From an uncultured Prevotella sp. (GTDB lineage: Bacteria > Bacteroidota > Bacteroidia > Bacteroidales > Bacteroidaceae): 43,314 nucleotides of DNA. The DNA lies in NCBI GenBank assembly GCA_937892695.1, contig CALBJK010000294.1, forward strand, positions 1 through 43,314, given 5' to 3'. Shown piece after piece: positions 25,261 through 34,329 of the stretch (positions are counted from its first letter, which is position 1; every line of letters starts with the position of its first letter). The translations under genes and the position numbers were made by a program. The notes under the pieces are model-generated. The model was not told where the DNA came from. It was given only the letters and a program-made list of their open reading frames with translations, and did no database searches.

Positions 25261-26898
25261 TTATATTTTTTGCAAATTTCTGCACTTTTTTATGCGTATG
25301 TATTCGGACGGTGTGAGTCCGGTAAAGCGTTTGAAGGCTTTAAGAAATGTGCTGCGTGACTTGAAACCGACGCTTACCGCGATTGCTTCAAGCGTGAGGT
25401 TTATATAGTGCTCTTCGTCGTTTATCCGTCTGCAGGCTTCCATGATTCTGTATTCGTTCAGCAACGCATTGAAATTGCAACCTGACACTTCGTTGATGAC
25501 TTGTGAAACATTCTTGTAGTTGGAGTCCACAATACTTGAGAGAAGTGAGAGTGTGAAATTCTGCGAATATACGCTTTGGTCGGTTGACAGTACATGCTCT
25601 ATTTTCTTGAACAAGTTTTGCTTCTCATCATTGTCAAGTTTTGAATTCTTATATTTATCACCTTGTTGTAGCAGCTTGTTTTTCTCTTCAAGTTTCAGGA
25701 TATCCTGATTTTTGTTGAAGAGTGATTGATAAGAATTTTTCAGTTCCAGATTCTTCCAGTAAAGCAGTGCAAGAAATGTAGTGATGATAACAACTATGAT
25801 TGCCAACCCCCACGCCACAATGACTAAACGATGTTGCCTTAATTTGTTTTTGGCCATCAATTCGTTTACTTTCTCCAAATCGTTCATAAACGACATCTCC
25901 TTTATGCTGGCTGTCTGTCGGTAGCCGATGAGGGTGTCTTTGAGTGCCAGATACTGGTTACGGTATTCCATGCTTGAATCGTTCTGTCCAAGAAGAGAGT
26001 AGTAGTCGGAAAGATATTTGCATGTTTCAAGATTCACATCTTTTAAATCGAACTTGCGCCCTAACGACAAGCATGACTTGAGATTAAGTATTCCCATCTT
26101 GTAATTACTGCTAAGGGCGCATGTACGTGCCTTGTTGAATCGGGCAAGGCAAATGTAACGGACATGCAAGAGGTCTTCTTGCATAATGTTCTGTTGCATA
26201 TTGAAGTATGACAAAGCTTTCTCGTAATTCTTGTTCATGATGCTTTGAATTGCCAGATAATAAAGCTTGTTGAACTGTGTGAACTCTCTGGAATCGCTGT
26301 CTTTAAGTTTCTTGAATATATTCCAGTCTTCCTTAATGGATTGCAGACGGTTCATACGCCAGGCCAATGATATGGCATTGCCGAATGCGATGTTTGCCAG
26401 ATGCTGGTTATTGTCTGCAATGGATGCTTTTAATGCCTTGCGCATACACCACAAGGCTTTTGATATGTATTCCCGGTCGTCGCTCTGCTCTCCGATTGAA
26501 CCGAAGGTCTGGCCTAAATAAAGATAGATTGTCGGTAGTTCCTTTCCGGCATTTTCTGAAATTTCCCTGGCTCGCAATAGGCATCTGTACGCCTTTGCAT
26601 AGTCATAGTAGCGGAAGAGGTACACGAAGGCCTGGTAAGTGTATGCTCTGGCAATGTCGAGACGTTCCGTTTCTGACATATTCTTGTCGTAACGGTTTAC
26701 AAGTACTGACAGCGTCAGCAGTGCGCTGTCAGGCTTTTCCGGGTCGTTGGTGTAACGGAGCCCTTCTGAAAGCAATTTTGATGCCGGTTGATGCTCGAGT
26801 AGACGGAACATGGCTGACTGTGAGCTGGCACGAGATGTCAGGATTGTCAACAATGCTAACATCAGAAAAGGCAAACGCAGACTTTTGTTATATCCCAT
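25261..26898 (-). CDS. Membrane-spanning TPR / AraC-type transcriptional regulator
   Basis: A 545-aa hybrid common in Bacteroidota: exported TPR sensor, one transmembrane helix, and a cytoplasmic AraC DNA-binding domain. I start at ATG 26898 (MGYNKSLRLPFLMLALLTIL, a signal peptide); an in-frame ATG at 26928 is possible. Residues about 30-340 hold helical TPR-like repeats (AFVYLFRYYDYAKAYRCLLRAREI; YEKALSYFNMQQNI). The membrane helix is about 360-385 (LVIVAWGLAIIVVIITTFLALLYW), followed by a short coiled coil. The two-helix-turn-helix domain is at about 450-545 (LTLEAIAVSVGFKSRSTFLKAFKRFTGLTPSEYIR). No histidine kinase or receiver domain is present. Its targets may be the T9SS genes behind it or the divergent GH92 gene; sequence does not decide. 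A TACTTTTG -7 box is at 27029-27036. Confidence 0.88.
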   Translation of the reverse strand: MGYNKSLRLPFLMLALLTILTSRASSQSAMFRLLEHQPASKLLSEGLRYTNDPEKPDSALLTLSVLVNRYDKNMSETERLDIARAYTYQAFVYLFRYYDYAKAYRCLLRAREISENAGKELPTIYLYLGQTFGSIGEQSDDREYISKALWCMRKALKASIADNNQHLANIAFGNAISLAWRMNRLQSIKEDWNIFKKLKDSDSREFTQFNKLYYLAIQSIMNKNYEKALSYFNMQQNIMQEDLLHVRYICLARFNKARTCALSSNYKMGILNLKSCLSLGRKFDLKDVNLETCKYLSDYYSLLGQNDSSMEYRNQYLALKDTLIGYRQTASIKEMSFMNDLEKVNELMAKNKLRQHRLVIVAWGLAIIVVIITTFLALLYWKNLELKNSYQSLFNKNQDILKLEEKNKLLQQGDKYKNSKLDNDEKQNLFKKIEHVLSTDQSVYSQNFTLSLLSSIVDSNYKNVSQVINEVSGCNFNALLNEYRIMEACRRINDEEHYINLTLEAIAVSVGFKSRSTFLKAFKRFTGLTPSEYIRIKKCRNLQKI

Positions 26899-27028
26899 AC
26901 TTTTGCAAATTTGAATCAGAGATGCCATGCTCGAAATGTTTTACAAGTTTCCAATCAACCTGAGGTGCCGGATTCTTTCTTTTTGCAGATTTAACTTGTT
27001 TTATCTATCAAGCCGTTGCTGGATACGA

Positions 27029-27036
27029 CAAAAGTA
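27029..27036 (-). promoter_or_regulatory. Bacteroidota -7 box (TACTTTTG) for the TPR/AraC regulator
   Basis: TACTTTTG on the minus strand, 130 bases before the ATG. The 26899-27398 gap between divergent genes has no gene; it holds this box, the GH92 -7 box and repeat copy b. Confidence 0.4.
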
Positions 27037-27152
27037 GTGATAAAATCTGAAATATGAATGCATCTTGTCTGAATATTTACTGAAATGATTGCAGCTCTTT
27101 CATTTAAGACTGCTTTGCTTTGTCAAGAAAATCTTGATATGTAGGGTACAGT

Positions 27153-27223
27153 CATTTTCTAACATGCCCCTTATTGCGTTCCAAATATGCGGCATCTTTG
27201 CTCCTGAAATGCAGCATATCTCA
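27153..27223 (+). repeat. GCGGCATAT dispersed element, copy b
   Basis: The order CATTTTCtaacatGCCCCTT, then AAATATGCGGCAT, then CCTGAAATGCAGCATAT aligns with copy c at 36.4 kb, with several substitutions. Located about 175 bases upstream of the GH92 start. Confidence 0.7.
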
Positions 27224-27278
27224 CTTTTTTTAACATAAAAACGACTTTGCAATTAAGTGCTGATTGGAACTTATTTGT

Positions 27279-27286
27279 TATTTTTG
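27279..27286 (+). promoter_or_regulatory. Bacteroidota -7 box (TATTTTTG) for the GH92 gene
   Basis: TATTTTTG on the plus strand, 112 bases before the ATG. The nearest upstream TTTG is 29 bases away, longer than usual. Confidence 0.4.
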
Positions 27287-27398
27287 CAGTATCCGAGTTT
27301 CCTATCTAAGCAATATTTGCAAACAACCAATAACGGCTCTGAGGCCGGATAGCATGACGTTGAAACAAAATATTCTTATCACCGATAACCAACTATTT

Positions 27399-29570
27399 AT
27401 GACAAAAAGACAAAGTATCATGACTTTATTTGTTGCGGCACTGGTTTTTTGCGTGTCCGCAACGGCGACTGCAGTCAACAATCTGACCAAATATGTCAAT
27501 CCTTACATCGGAACGGGAGGACACGGGCATGTGTTCCTCGGCGCAAATGTTCCTTTCGGACTCGTACAGCTTGGCCCTACACAGTACACCAGAGGCTGGG
27601 ACTGGTGCTCGGGCTATCATTACAGCGACTCGGTTCTGGTGGGCTTCGGCATGATGCACCTCAGCGGTACGGGCATAGGCTGTCTGGGCGACATAGCCTT
27701 GTTGCCGGTCAAGGACAAAGACCAGAAAGATGTCGTGTTCTCACACAAGGACGAGACTGTGCGTCCCGGATATTATAAGGTGAATCTGAACAACCCTAAA
27801 GTAAGTGTGGAACTTACAGCTACGGAGCATGTAGGCTTCCATCGCTACACCTTCAACGGTGGGGGAGACGATGCGTTGCTTGCCCTCGACCTCGCCCAGT
27901 GCATAGGATGGGACACTATGACCGACTGTCTGCTTACTCAGGAAAGCCCGACCCGTCTGACGGGATACCGCCGGTCGACGGGATGGGCTAAAGACCGCCG
28001 CATCTACTTCGACATGGAGTTCTCCAGACCTGTCCGCATCGCTGTGCGCGACAGTATGACTCGTGCGGTTCTGGCTGTCAAGAACGACGGACAGCCGCTG
28101 CTTGTCAAGGTGGCTCTTTCGCCGGTCGATATAGACAAGGCCAAGAAGAACATGCAGACCGAACTGCCCGGATGGAACTTTGACGCGACAAAGGCTCTTG
28201 CCGACCAGAAATGGAACAACGAACTGAGCCGCATCGACATAAGTACATCGGACCAGAAGCGCAAGCGCATCTTCTACACGGCCTTGTTCCATCTGATGAC
28301 AGCCCCGTCACTGTTCTGCGATGTCGACGGCGACTATCGTGGGGCGGACGGACGCGTGCGCCATGCTTCGTTCAAGAACTACACTACATTCTCGCTTTGG
28401 GACACTTATCGTGCAGCCCATCCGCTGATGACGCTCATCTTCCCGGAGAAGCAGAACGACTTTGCCGAGACTTTCATGAATATCTGTGACCAGCAGGGCA
28501 AACTCCCGATTTGGCATCTGATGGGTAACGAGACCAACTGCATGATTGGCAGTCCGGGTGTCCCGGTGCTTGCTGACCTGACTCTCAAAGGATTTGTCAA
28601 AGACAAGGAACGGGCTTTTGAAACGATGAAGAAATCGATGATGCTCGATGAGCGTTCGCTCGGATTGCTGAAGAAATACGGATACATTCCGTTCGACCTC
28701 GACCCGACCAACGAGACTGTGGCCAAGGGCCTGGAAAACTGTATGGCCGACAACGGCGTGGCTCTCGTGGCCAAACAGCTCGGCAAGACCGACGACTACG
28801 ACTACTTCTTCAAGCGCAGCCGCTCTTACGCCAAATACTTTGACAAGAACACCGGTTTCATGCGGGCTGTCGGAAGTGACGGCAAGTTCCGCACTCCGTT
28901 CGACCCCATATCTGCCGCCCACCGTGTCAACGACTACACCGAGGGCAACGCCTGGCAGTACACATGGCTTGTGCCTCACGACGTACCCGGACTGGTGAAG
29001 CTGTTCGACAGCGACAAACGTTTTGAAGAAAAGCTCGACTCCCTCTTCATCGTCGAGGGCGATCTCGGCGAGAATGCTTCGCCAGACATCAGCGGACTCG
29101 TAGGACAGTATGCCCATGGCAATGAGCCGAGCCACCATATCATCTACATGTACAATTATATAGGCAAGCCGTGGAAGGCAGCTCCCTTGCTCCGCAAGAT
29201 GATGAACGAGATGTATCACGACGCTCCCGACGGACTTTGCGGCAACGAGGACGTAGGCCAGATGTCGGCATGGTACATAATCTCGGCTGCCGGATTGTAT
29301 CAGGTAGAGCCTTCGGGCGGACGTTTCATCATAGGTTCGCCGCTCTTCGACAAGGCCGTACTCAATGTAGGTGGCGGCAAGACGTTCACGGTCACTGCCC
29401 GTAACAACAGCGACACAAACATCTATGTGCAGAAGGCAACGCTCAACGGCAAGCCTTACACCAAGTCGTACATCGACTTTGCCGACATCGTGAAGGGCGG
29501 ACAACTCCAGCTCGTCATGGGCAGCAAGCCTTCAAAGTGGGGCACGAAGAAGGCTGACCGTCCGTTGTAA
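27399..29570 (+). CDS. Secreted GH92 alpha-mannosidase
   Basis: A calcium-dependent exo-alpha-mannosidase family enzyme, 723 aa, that trims alpha-mannose from N-glycans or yeast mannan. Start ATG 27399, chosen for the signal peptide MTKRQSIMTLFVAALVFCVSATATA; the frame is open upstream without one. The N-terminal motif YVNPYIGTGGHGHVFLGAN...PFGLVQLGP is the GH92 signature. The catalytic-region motif GNEDVGQMSAWYIISAAGLY matches the usual GN(D/E)DxGQMSAW segment, and HGNEPSHHIIYMYNY is also typical. Which alpha linkage is cut cannot be inferred. The NagB-like/deacetylase gene follows 93 bases downstream on the same strand, so both may handle N-glycan products. Confidence 0.94.
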   Translation: MTKRQSIMTLFVAALVFCVSATATAVNNLTKYVNPYIGTGGHGHVFLGANVPFGLVQLGPTQYTRGWDWCSGYHYSDSVLVGFGMMHLSGTGIGCLGDIALLPVKDKDQKDVVFSHKDETVRPGYYKVNLNNPKVSVELTATEHVGFHRYTFNGGGDDALLALDLAQCIGWDTMTDCLLTQESPTRLTGYRRSTGWAKDRRIYFDMEFSRPVRIAVRDSMTRAVLAVKNDGQPLLVKVALSPVDIDKAKKNMQTELPGWNFDATKALADQKWNNELSRIDISTSDQKRKRIFYTALFHLMTAPSLFCDVDGDYRGADGRVRHASFKNYTTFSLWDTYRAAHPLMTLIFPEKQNDFAETFMNICDQQGKLPIWHLMGNETNCMIGSPGVPVLADLTLKGFVKDKERAFETMKKSMMLDERSLGLLKKYGYIPFDLDPTNETVAKGLENCMADNGVALVAKQLGKTDDYDYFFKRSRSYAKYFDKNTGFMRAVGSDGKFRTPFDPISAAHRVNDYTEGNAWQYTWLVPHDVPGLVKLFDSDKRFEEKLDSLFIVEGDLGENASPDISGLVGQYAHGNEPSHHIIYMYNYIGKPWKAAPLLRKMMNEMYHDAPDGLCGNEDVGQMSAWYIISAAGLYQVEPSGGRFIIGSPLFDKAVLNVGGGKTFTVTARNNSDTNIYVQKATLNGKPYTKSYIDFADIVKGGQLQLVMGSKPSKWGTKKADRPL

Positions 29571-29663
29571 TGCTGTCGTCATGTAGGTACAGACGGTTCT
29601 GGCCTGTCTGTCATGCCGTTGAGACAGAAGGGAAAAGACAATCCAATATAAAACATCATTAAT

Positions 29664-31652
29664 ATGAAAATGAATTTGAGTTCGCACATTGTGCTGAACA
29701 AAGTACCGGAGCAATTCTACCGCCCTCGTACGGCTGTCGACCGCTCCGAAATCACACGCTGCGAGAAAATCTTCACCGACATATTTCCAAAAGTAGAGGA
29801 AGGGGCCAAAGTGATTGCCGATGCCGTAGAGGAAGAAATCCACAGGGCAAAGGCCGAAGGCCGCAATTGCGTCCTCGGTCTTGGTACCGGACAGTCGCTT
29901 ACGCCGGTCTACACAGAGTTGATACGACGCCACAACGACTACGGACTGAGCTTTGCCAACGTCGTCGTCTTCAACGCCTACGAGTACTTTCCCTTGCGAC
30001 CGGGCAGCAGCCACAGCAGCATACGCCAGCTTCGTGAATTGTTCCTCAACCATGTTGACATAGCTCCTGACAATGTCTTCACTCCTGACGGTACGATTCC
30101 TCAGGAAAGCGCAATCCAATATTGCCGTCATTACGAAGATCTCATCGCCCGGCACGGAGGCATTGACGTTATGCTTCTCGGTATCGGACGTATGGGCAAC
30201 ATCGCTACCAACGAACCGGGCAGCACCATCACCTCTACGTCGCGAATAATTCTTATCGACGACACGTCGCGCGAGGAGATGACCCTCAGTTTCGGCTCGC
30301 AGGAACCGGTCCCGCCATGCTCAATCACAATGGGCATACATACTATATTGTCAGCCCGCAAGGTCTTCGTAACGGCATGGGGCGACGAAAAGGCCGACAT
30401 CATCGAGAGGATGGTCGAAGGTCCGATGAGCGATGCCATACCGGCCTCATTTCTCCAGACCCACAACAACGCCAAGGTCATAATCGACCTCGCAGCTGCC
30501 GCCAAGCTCACCCGTATCGTGCACCCTTGGCTGGTGACAAACTGCGAATGGACCGACAAGCAGATTCGTTCGGCTGTGGTATGGCTGTGTCATGTTACGG
30601 GCAAACCGATTCTCAAGCTCACCAACAAGGACTATAACGAGAACGGACTGAGCGAACTTCTCGCCAAGTTCGGCTCTGGCTACAATGCCAACATCAAGAT
30701 ATTCAACGACCTGCAGCACACCATCACCGGATGGCCGGGCGGCAAACCCAATGCCGACGACACATATCGTCCCGAACGGGCCAAGCCGTTTCCAAAGCGC
30801 GTCATCGTGTTCTCGCCCCATCCCGACGACGATGTCATCTCGATGGGCGGGACTATACGTCGCCTCGTGCAGCAGGGTCACGACGTGCATATCGCCTACG
30901 AGACGAGCGGAAACATTGCCGTAGGCGATGAGGAAGTGACACGGTTCATGCACTTCATCAACGGATTCAACCAGATATTCGCCGGCGATGCTGACAAGGT
31001 CATTAAGGACAAATACAGCGAGATAAAGAAGTTCCTCGCCGAGAAGAAGCAGGGCGACTGCGACACCCGCGATATCCTCACCATAAAGGGACTCATCCGC
31101 CGTGGCGAAGCCCGCACAGCCTGCACGTACAACCACATACCTCTCGACCATGTTCATTTTCTCGACCTGCCTTTCTACGAGTCGGGCAAGATAGAGAAAC
31201 TGCCCATGACCGAAAAGGATGTCGAGATTGTACGCCATCTTATCCAGACCGTGCAGCCGCATCAGATATATGTTGCCGGCGACCTTGCCGATCCTCACGG
31301 CACTCACCGCAAGTGTACCGACGCTGTTCTGGCCGCCCTCGACTTGGAGAAGGAAGCCGGTGCCGAATGGCTCAAAGACTGTCGTATCTGGATGTACCGT
31401 GGCGCATGGGCAGAGTGGGAAATCGAGAATATCGAGATGTGTGTCCCGATGAGTCCGGAGGAGCTTCGTGCAAAGCGCAACAGCATCCTCAAGCACCAGT
31501 CGCAGATGGAGAGTGCTCCGTTCCTCGGCGACGACGAACGGCTGTTCTGGCAGCGTGCCGAAGACCGCAACCGTGGCACGGCCAAGCTCTATGACAACCT
31601 CGGTCTGGCCTGCTATGAGGCAATGGAAGCCTTCGTCGAGTACATTCCATGA
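29664..31652 (+). CDS. NagB-like protein fused to PIG-L/LmbE deacetylase
   Basis: A 662-aa cytoplasmic two-domain protein of the Bacteroidota NagB-like type. Residues 1-360 align with glucosamine-6-phosphate deaminase (LGLGTGQSL, FNAYEYFPL, LGIGRMGNIATNEPGS). In E. coli NagB the acting residues are D72, D141, H143 and E148; here the matching positions are Y106, M177, N179 and E184, so three of four are lost and ordinary deaminase activity is doubtful. Residues 378-660 form a PIG-L/LmbE zinc deacetylase: FSPHPDDDVISMGG (H387, D389, D390) and DPHGTHRKC supply the expected metal ligands. I infer the protein removes an acetyl group from a GlcNAc-type substrate with the NagB half binding sugar phosphate or acting as a scaffold. 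Annotation as a plain deaminase would be misleading. Confidence 0.9.
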   Translation: MKMNLSSHIVLNKVPEQFYRPRTAVDRSEITRCEKIFTDIFPKVEEGAKVIADAVEEEIHRAKAEGRNCVLGLGTGQSLTPVYTELIRRHNDYGLSFANVVVFNAYEYFPLRPGSSHSSIRQLRELFLNHVDIAPDNVFTPDGTIPQESAIQYCRHYEDLIARHGGIDVMLLGIGRMGNIATNEPGSTITSTSRIILIDDTSREEMTLSFGSQEPVPPCSITMGIHTILSARKVFVTAWGDEKADIIERMVEGPMSDAIPASFLQTHNNAKVIIDLAAAAKLTRIVHPWLVTNCEWTDKQIRSAVVWLCHVTGKPILKLTNKDYNENGLSELLAKFGSGYNANIKIFNDLQHTITGWPGGKPNADDTYRPERAKPFPKRVIVFSPHPDDDVISMGGTIRRLVQQGHDVHIAYETSGNIAVGDEEVTRFMHFINGFNQIFAGDADKVIKDKYSEIKKFLAEKKQGDCDTRDILTIKGLIRRGEARTACTYNHIPLDHVHFLDLPFYESGKIEKLPMTEKDVEIVRHLIQTVQPHQIYVAGDLADPHGTHRKCTDAVLAALDLEKEAGAEWLKDCRIWMYRGAWAEWEIENIEMCVPMSPEELRAKRNSILKHQSQMESAPFLGDDERLFWQRAEDRNRGTAKLYDNLGLACYEAMEAFVEYIP

Positions 31653-31672
31653 ACAAATAAAATATCAGTTAT

Positions 31673-31719
31673 AAGAAAAGCCCGCATTCTGCATTGCAGC
31701 AAGAGTGCGGGCTTTTCTT
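31673..31719. terminator. Bidirectional terminator between convergent NagB-like and GH43 genes
   Basis: Perfect 14-bp stem AAGAAAAGCCCGCA (31673-31686) / TGCGGGCTTTTCTT (31706-31719), extended by further pairs inside. T-rich on both strands, serving both genes. Confidence 0.88.
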
Positions 31720-31768
31720 ATTATCTCCTGACGGATATCAGATTCTCATTGTTTGAGTGTCGCAGCTG

Positions 31769-31793
31769 TGAGACGCACCGGAAGCGTGTTCTC
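31769..31793 (-). repeat. Degenerate REP-like element (class B)
   Basis: GAGACGCACCGGAAGCGTGT plus TCTC resembles the class B hairpins at 36.5-36.8 kb. It overlaps the GH43 stop codon by two bases. Confidence 0.4.
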
Positions 31794-34311
31794 ATTTTAT
31801 CGCGTACCACAAGCTGTTGGCCACGTACACGTCAGATGTGCCAAGACTGTACAGTCCTACGTGTGCAGGACTGTCCGTTTCCATCTTTACCGTACCCAGA
31901 TGTCGGTTGTCTGCAAAGATGCGTACGTCTCTGCCGCGCTTCTCTATTCTTAGTTGCACATTGGCCGCAAAGTCGCAGCCAGCCATAATGCGGTAGATGT
32001 TGCGGTTGTTGTCGAGAGGGTCGCGGTTAATCATCCGTATGGCCGTTGTTTTTATTTGAGGAAAAACTATCTTCTGCCACCCCGGTCGTCCCGATGCGAC
32101 GGTCTTGTATTCGAGTTTGCGCCATGTCGTGCCGTCGAGCCACGCTATGTCCATCCGTGCCGCCATGTCGTCACGGTAGATCGGTTCTTTCCTTTCGTCT
32201 ATGTTGAGCGAAGCTGCATATGTGTCGTTGTCGGCATCAAGAAGCGGAAGCATCAGCGACGAAACGTAGGTAGGGCAGTCGAAGCGGTACTGCTTCTCGA
32301 ACGTATCCGAATACTTTATGTCCGGGTAGCACGTGCGCAGTGTGTCCAAGTCGAAAACAGTCTCTTTTATGCCTGAGCCGTTCTTTCTCGTGGATGTGTT
32401 TTTTACAGATAGTTTCTGCTGCTTTGCGTCTACCGTCACACTTACGTTGTGGTCTCGGTCCACGTATGCGGCGTACACGCCGTATTGTCCTCCGCTGTCC
32501 GGTTGTTCATTGTCAAACTCAACGCTGTATTCGTAGTTCGTCGCGGACGGTCTTTTCAGCCGGTCGGTAGACGAGGATAGCTTCATTCCGTGGCTGTCCG
32601 TTCCAAGCTGTTGTCTGGAGTCTTCGGTCAGCATTATTGCCTGTTCGTTCCATCCGTTGAATTTCTTTCCCCATTCGTCCCAACCGTCGTTGTAACTTAC
32701 ATATTCGGTCTGTCCCTCCACCTTCATCGTGTTGTCATCGGTCGAAACCTTCACATTGTCGGCCACAAGCACATTGTCAATCCATGCCGTAAGCCGGTCG
32801 TGGTTTTTCTCCATGCGCCATACATGTCCCACTGAAGCAGACATCGTATCGGGCAGTGTTATCGTGGTTCCGGCTATATTGACGGCCTGGCCGTCTACCG
32901 AGGGTGCGAACGTCACCTCTAACAGGTACGCGTCAGACGGTTTTATGCTGCCGTCGGGCGTCTTGCCCGAATATTGTGGCATGGCAGGCGCTTCGCGGCG
33001 GTCGCTGCTTATGCCGTCGACGGTCAGCCTTCCTCCGGCAAAGTGGATGCGGTCGATGAACTGGCTGCGCTTCCATGCGTTGTTGGCCATGTACACCAGC
33101 CACCACTCCCATCCGTTCGGGCCGCGTACGATGTTGGGTTGCCCGGGCGTGAGAAGCATGTCGCCCGACACGTCGTTCGGCATGTCGTAGAGGGCGAGGG
33201 CTATCAGACGGGCGTTCGCGCCGTGCCGTTTCAGCGTCACGGTGTTCGTGCCCTTTCGCAGCCACTGTCGGTCGAGCTTCACCATACGGTAGTCGCTGTC
33301 GGAAGACGGGTTCACCACGTGCCCGTTCACGCTCACTTCGCATCCTCCTCTCTGCGCAATCTTCAGCATCGGTACGCCCTTAGGCAGTTCAGACAAGACA
33401 AACGTAAAGCCGTCGCTATCCAAATCTATTGGAGTATACGTGCCGCTGCCATATGTCACGAGGTCGGCAAAGCGATGGTCGATGGCTTCGGTCTGCGGAC
33501 TGACCACCGGCCACGGGTATTTTCCGCCCGGGCCGAAGGCCATAGGCGACGGTGCCTCGCACACACCCAAACGGTAGTTGCCGTATTCGGTGGCGGTGTG
33601 GTTGGCGTTGTACATCATGTAGTAGCGGCCGCGATACTTTATCACGAACGGCCCTTCGGCCACACGGTTGTCCAGCGTCTCCCATGTTCCCGGCTGCGAA
33701 CTGAACTGGCATACGGCATCGCCCGCAAAGGTGAAGTCGCTCTTCATAGGCCGCGCCCAGATGGTGTTGCCGTCAGTGAATTTGACCATGTACAGGTAGA
33801 GCCGCCCGTCCTCGTCGCAGAACACTTGGGGGTCGATGCGGTTCTCAAACCACTGGTCGGCTCTCGTCTCGCGGTATGGTCCGGTCACTGAGGGCGACGT
33901 GGCGTGGGTTATGTGTACGATATGGCGGTCGTCGCCCCAGTAGTTGACGCTGAACAGCAGATGGAACAGTCCGCCGCTGTAGCTGATGTCGTCGGCATGA
34001 ACTTGGTTGTTCTTCGCTCCCGTGCCGTGAGTCCAGTCGTTGTCGAGGTCGAACACATGCACACGCTTATCCCAGTTCACAAGGTCTGAACTGACGTATA
34101 AGTCGCCGTAAGTGCGCACTCCTCCGAGATAGTACTTCCCGGCATACTTCATCACGCCAGCATCGGCTATGCCGGGTATTACCGGATTGGTGTATGTCAC
34201 CGCCAGATCCTTGTTCGTCTTCGGCTTATAACCGTCGGCTGAGGCTGCGGCGTTCATGCACACTGTAGCCGACAGCACAACCGTAATCAGGCTTTTCATA
34301 TTTTGTTTCAT
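31792..34311 (-). CDS. Secreted multidomain GH43 glycosidase
   Basis: An 839-aa exported enzyme. The start MKQNMKSLITVVLSATVCMNAAA is a signal peptide; ATG 34299 would remove only four residues. Residues about 35-300 are a GH43 propeller with all three acids in place: the base in GIADAGVMKY, the middle aspartate in RIDPQVF, and the acid glutamate in VAEGPFVIKY. About 300-370 is a small beta module. The remaining 450 residues contain beta-sandwich domains (DKAAYV-like YGVYAAYVDRDHNVSVTVDA; WRKLEYKTVASGRPGWQKIVF), probably carbohydrate-binding or structural. Activity should be arabinofuranosidase, xylosidase or a relative. It follows the sialidase-fold gene by 18 bases and is cotranscribed with it. 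Confidence 0.88.
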   Translation of the reverse strand: MKQNMKSLITVVLSATVCMNAAASADGYKPKTNKDLAVTYTNPVIPGIADAGVMKYAGKYYLGGVRTYGDLYVSSDLVNWDKRVHVFDLDNDWTHGTGAKNNQVHADDISYSGGLFHLLFSVNYWGDDRHIVHITHATSPSVTGPYRETRADQWFENRIDPQVFCDEDGRLYLYMVKFTDGNTIWARPMKSDFTFAGDAVCQFSSQPGTWETLDNRVAEGPFVIKYRGRYYMMYNANHTATEYGNYRLGVCEAPSPMAFGPGGKYPWPVVSPQTEAIDHRFADLVTYGSGTYTPIDLDSDGFTFVLSELPKGVPMLKIAQRGGCEVSVNGHVVNPSSDSDYRMVKLDRQWLRKGTNTVTLKRHGANARLIALALYDMPNDVSGDMLLTPGQPNIVRGPNGWEWWLVYMANNAWKRSQFIDRIHFAGGRLTVDGISSDRREAPAMPQYSGKTPDGSIKPSDAYLLEVTFAPSVDGQAVNIAGTTITLPDTMSASVGHVWRMEKNHDRLTAWIDNVLVADNVKVSTDDNTMKVEGQTEYVSYNDGWDEWGKKFNGWNEQAIMLTEDSRQQLGTDSHGMKLSSSTDRLKRPSATNYEYSVEFDNEQPDSGGQYGVYAAYVDRDHNVSVTVDAKQQKLSVKNTSTRKNGSGIKETVFDLDTLRTCYPDIKYSDTFEKQYRFDCPTYVSSLMLPLLDADNDTYAASLNIDERKEPIYRDDMAARMDIAWLDGTTWRKLEYKTVASGRPGWQKIVFPQIKTTAIRMINRDPLDNNRNIYRIMAGCDFAANVQLRIEKRGRDVRIFADNRHLGTVKMETDSPAHVGLYSLGTSDVYVANSLWYAIK

Positions 34312-34329
34312 AGTATAGTGTTTTTGGTT

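Noticed and set aside
28308..31496. Minus-strand open frames of 398 and 349 codons opposite GH92 and the NagB-like gene
   Set aside because: Antisense shadows of well-supported proteins; no signal peptide, motif or spacing typical of genes.
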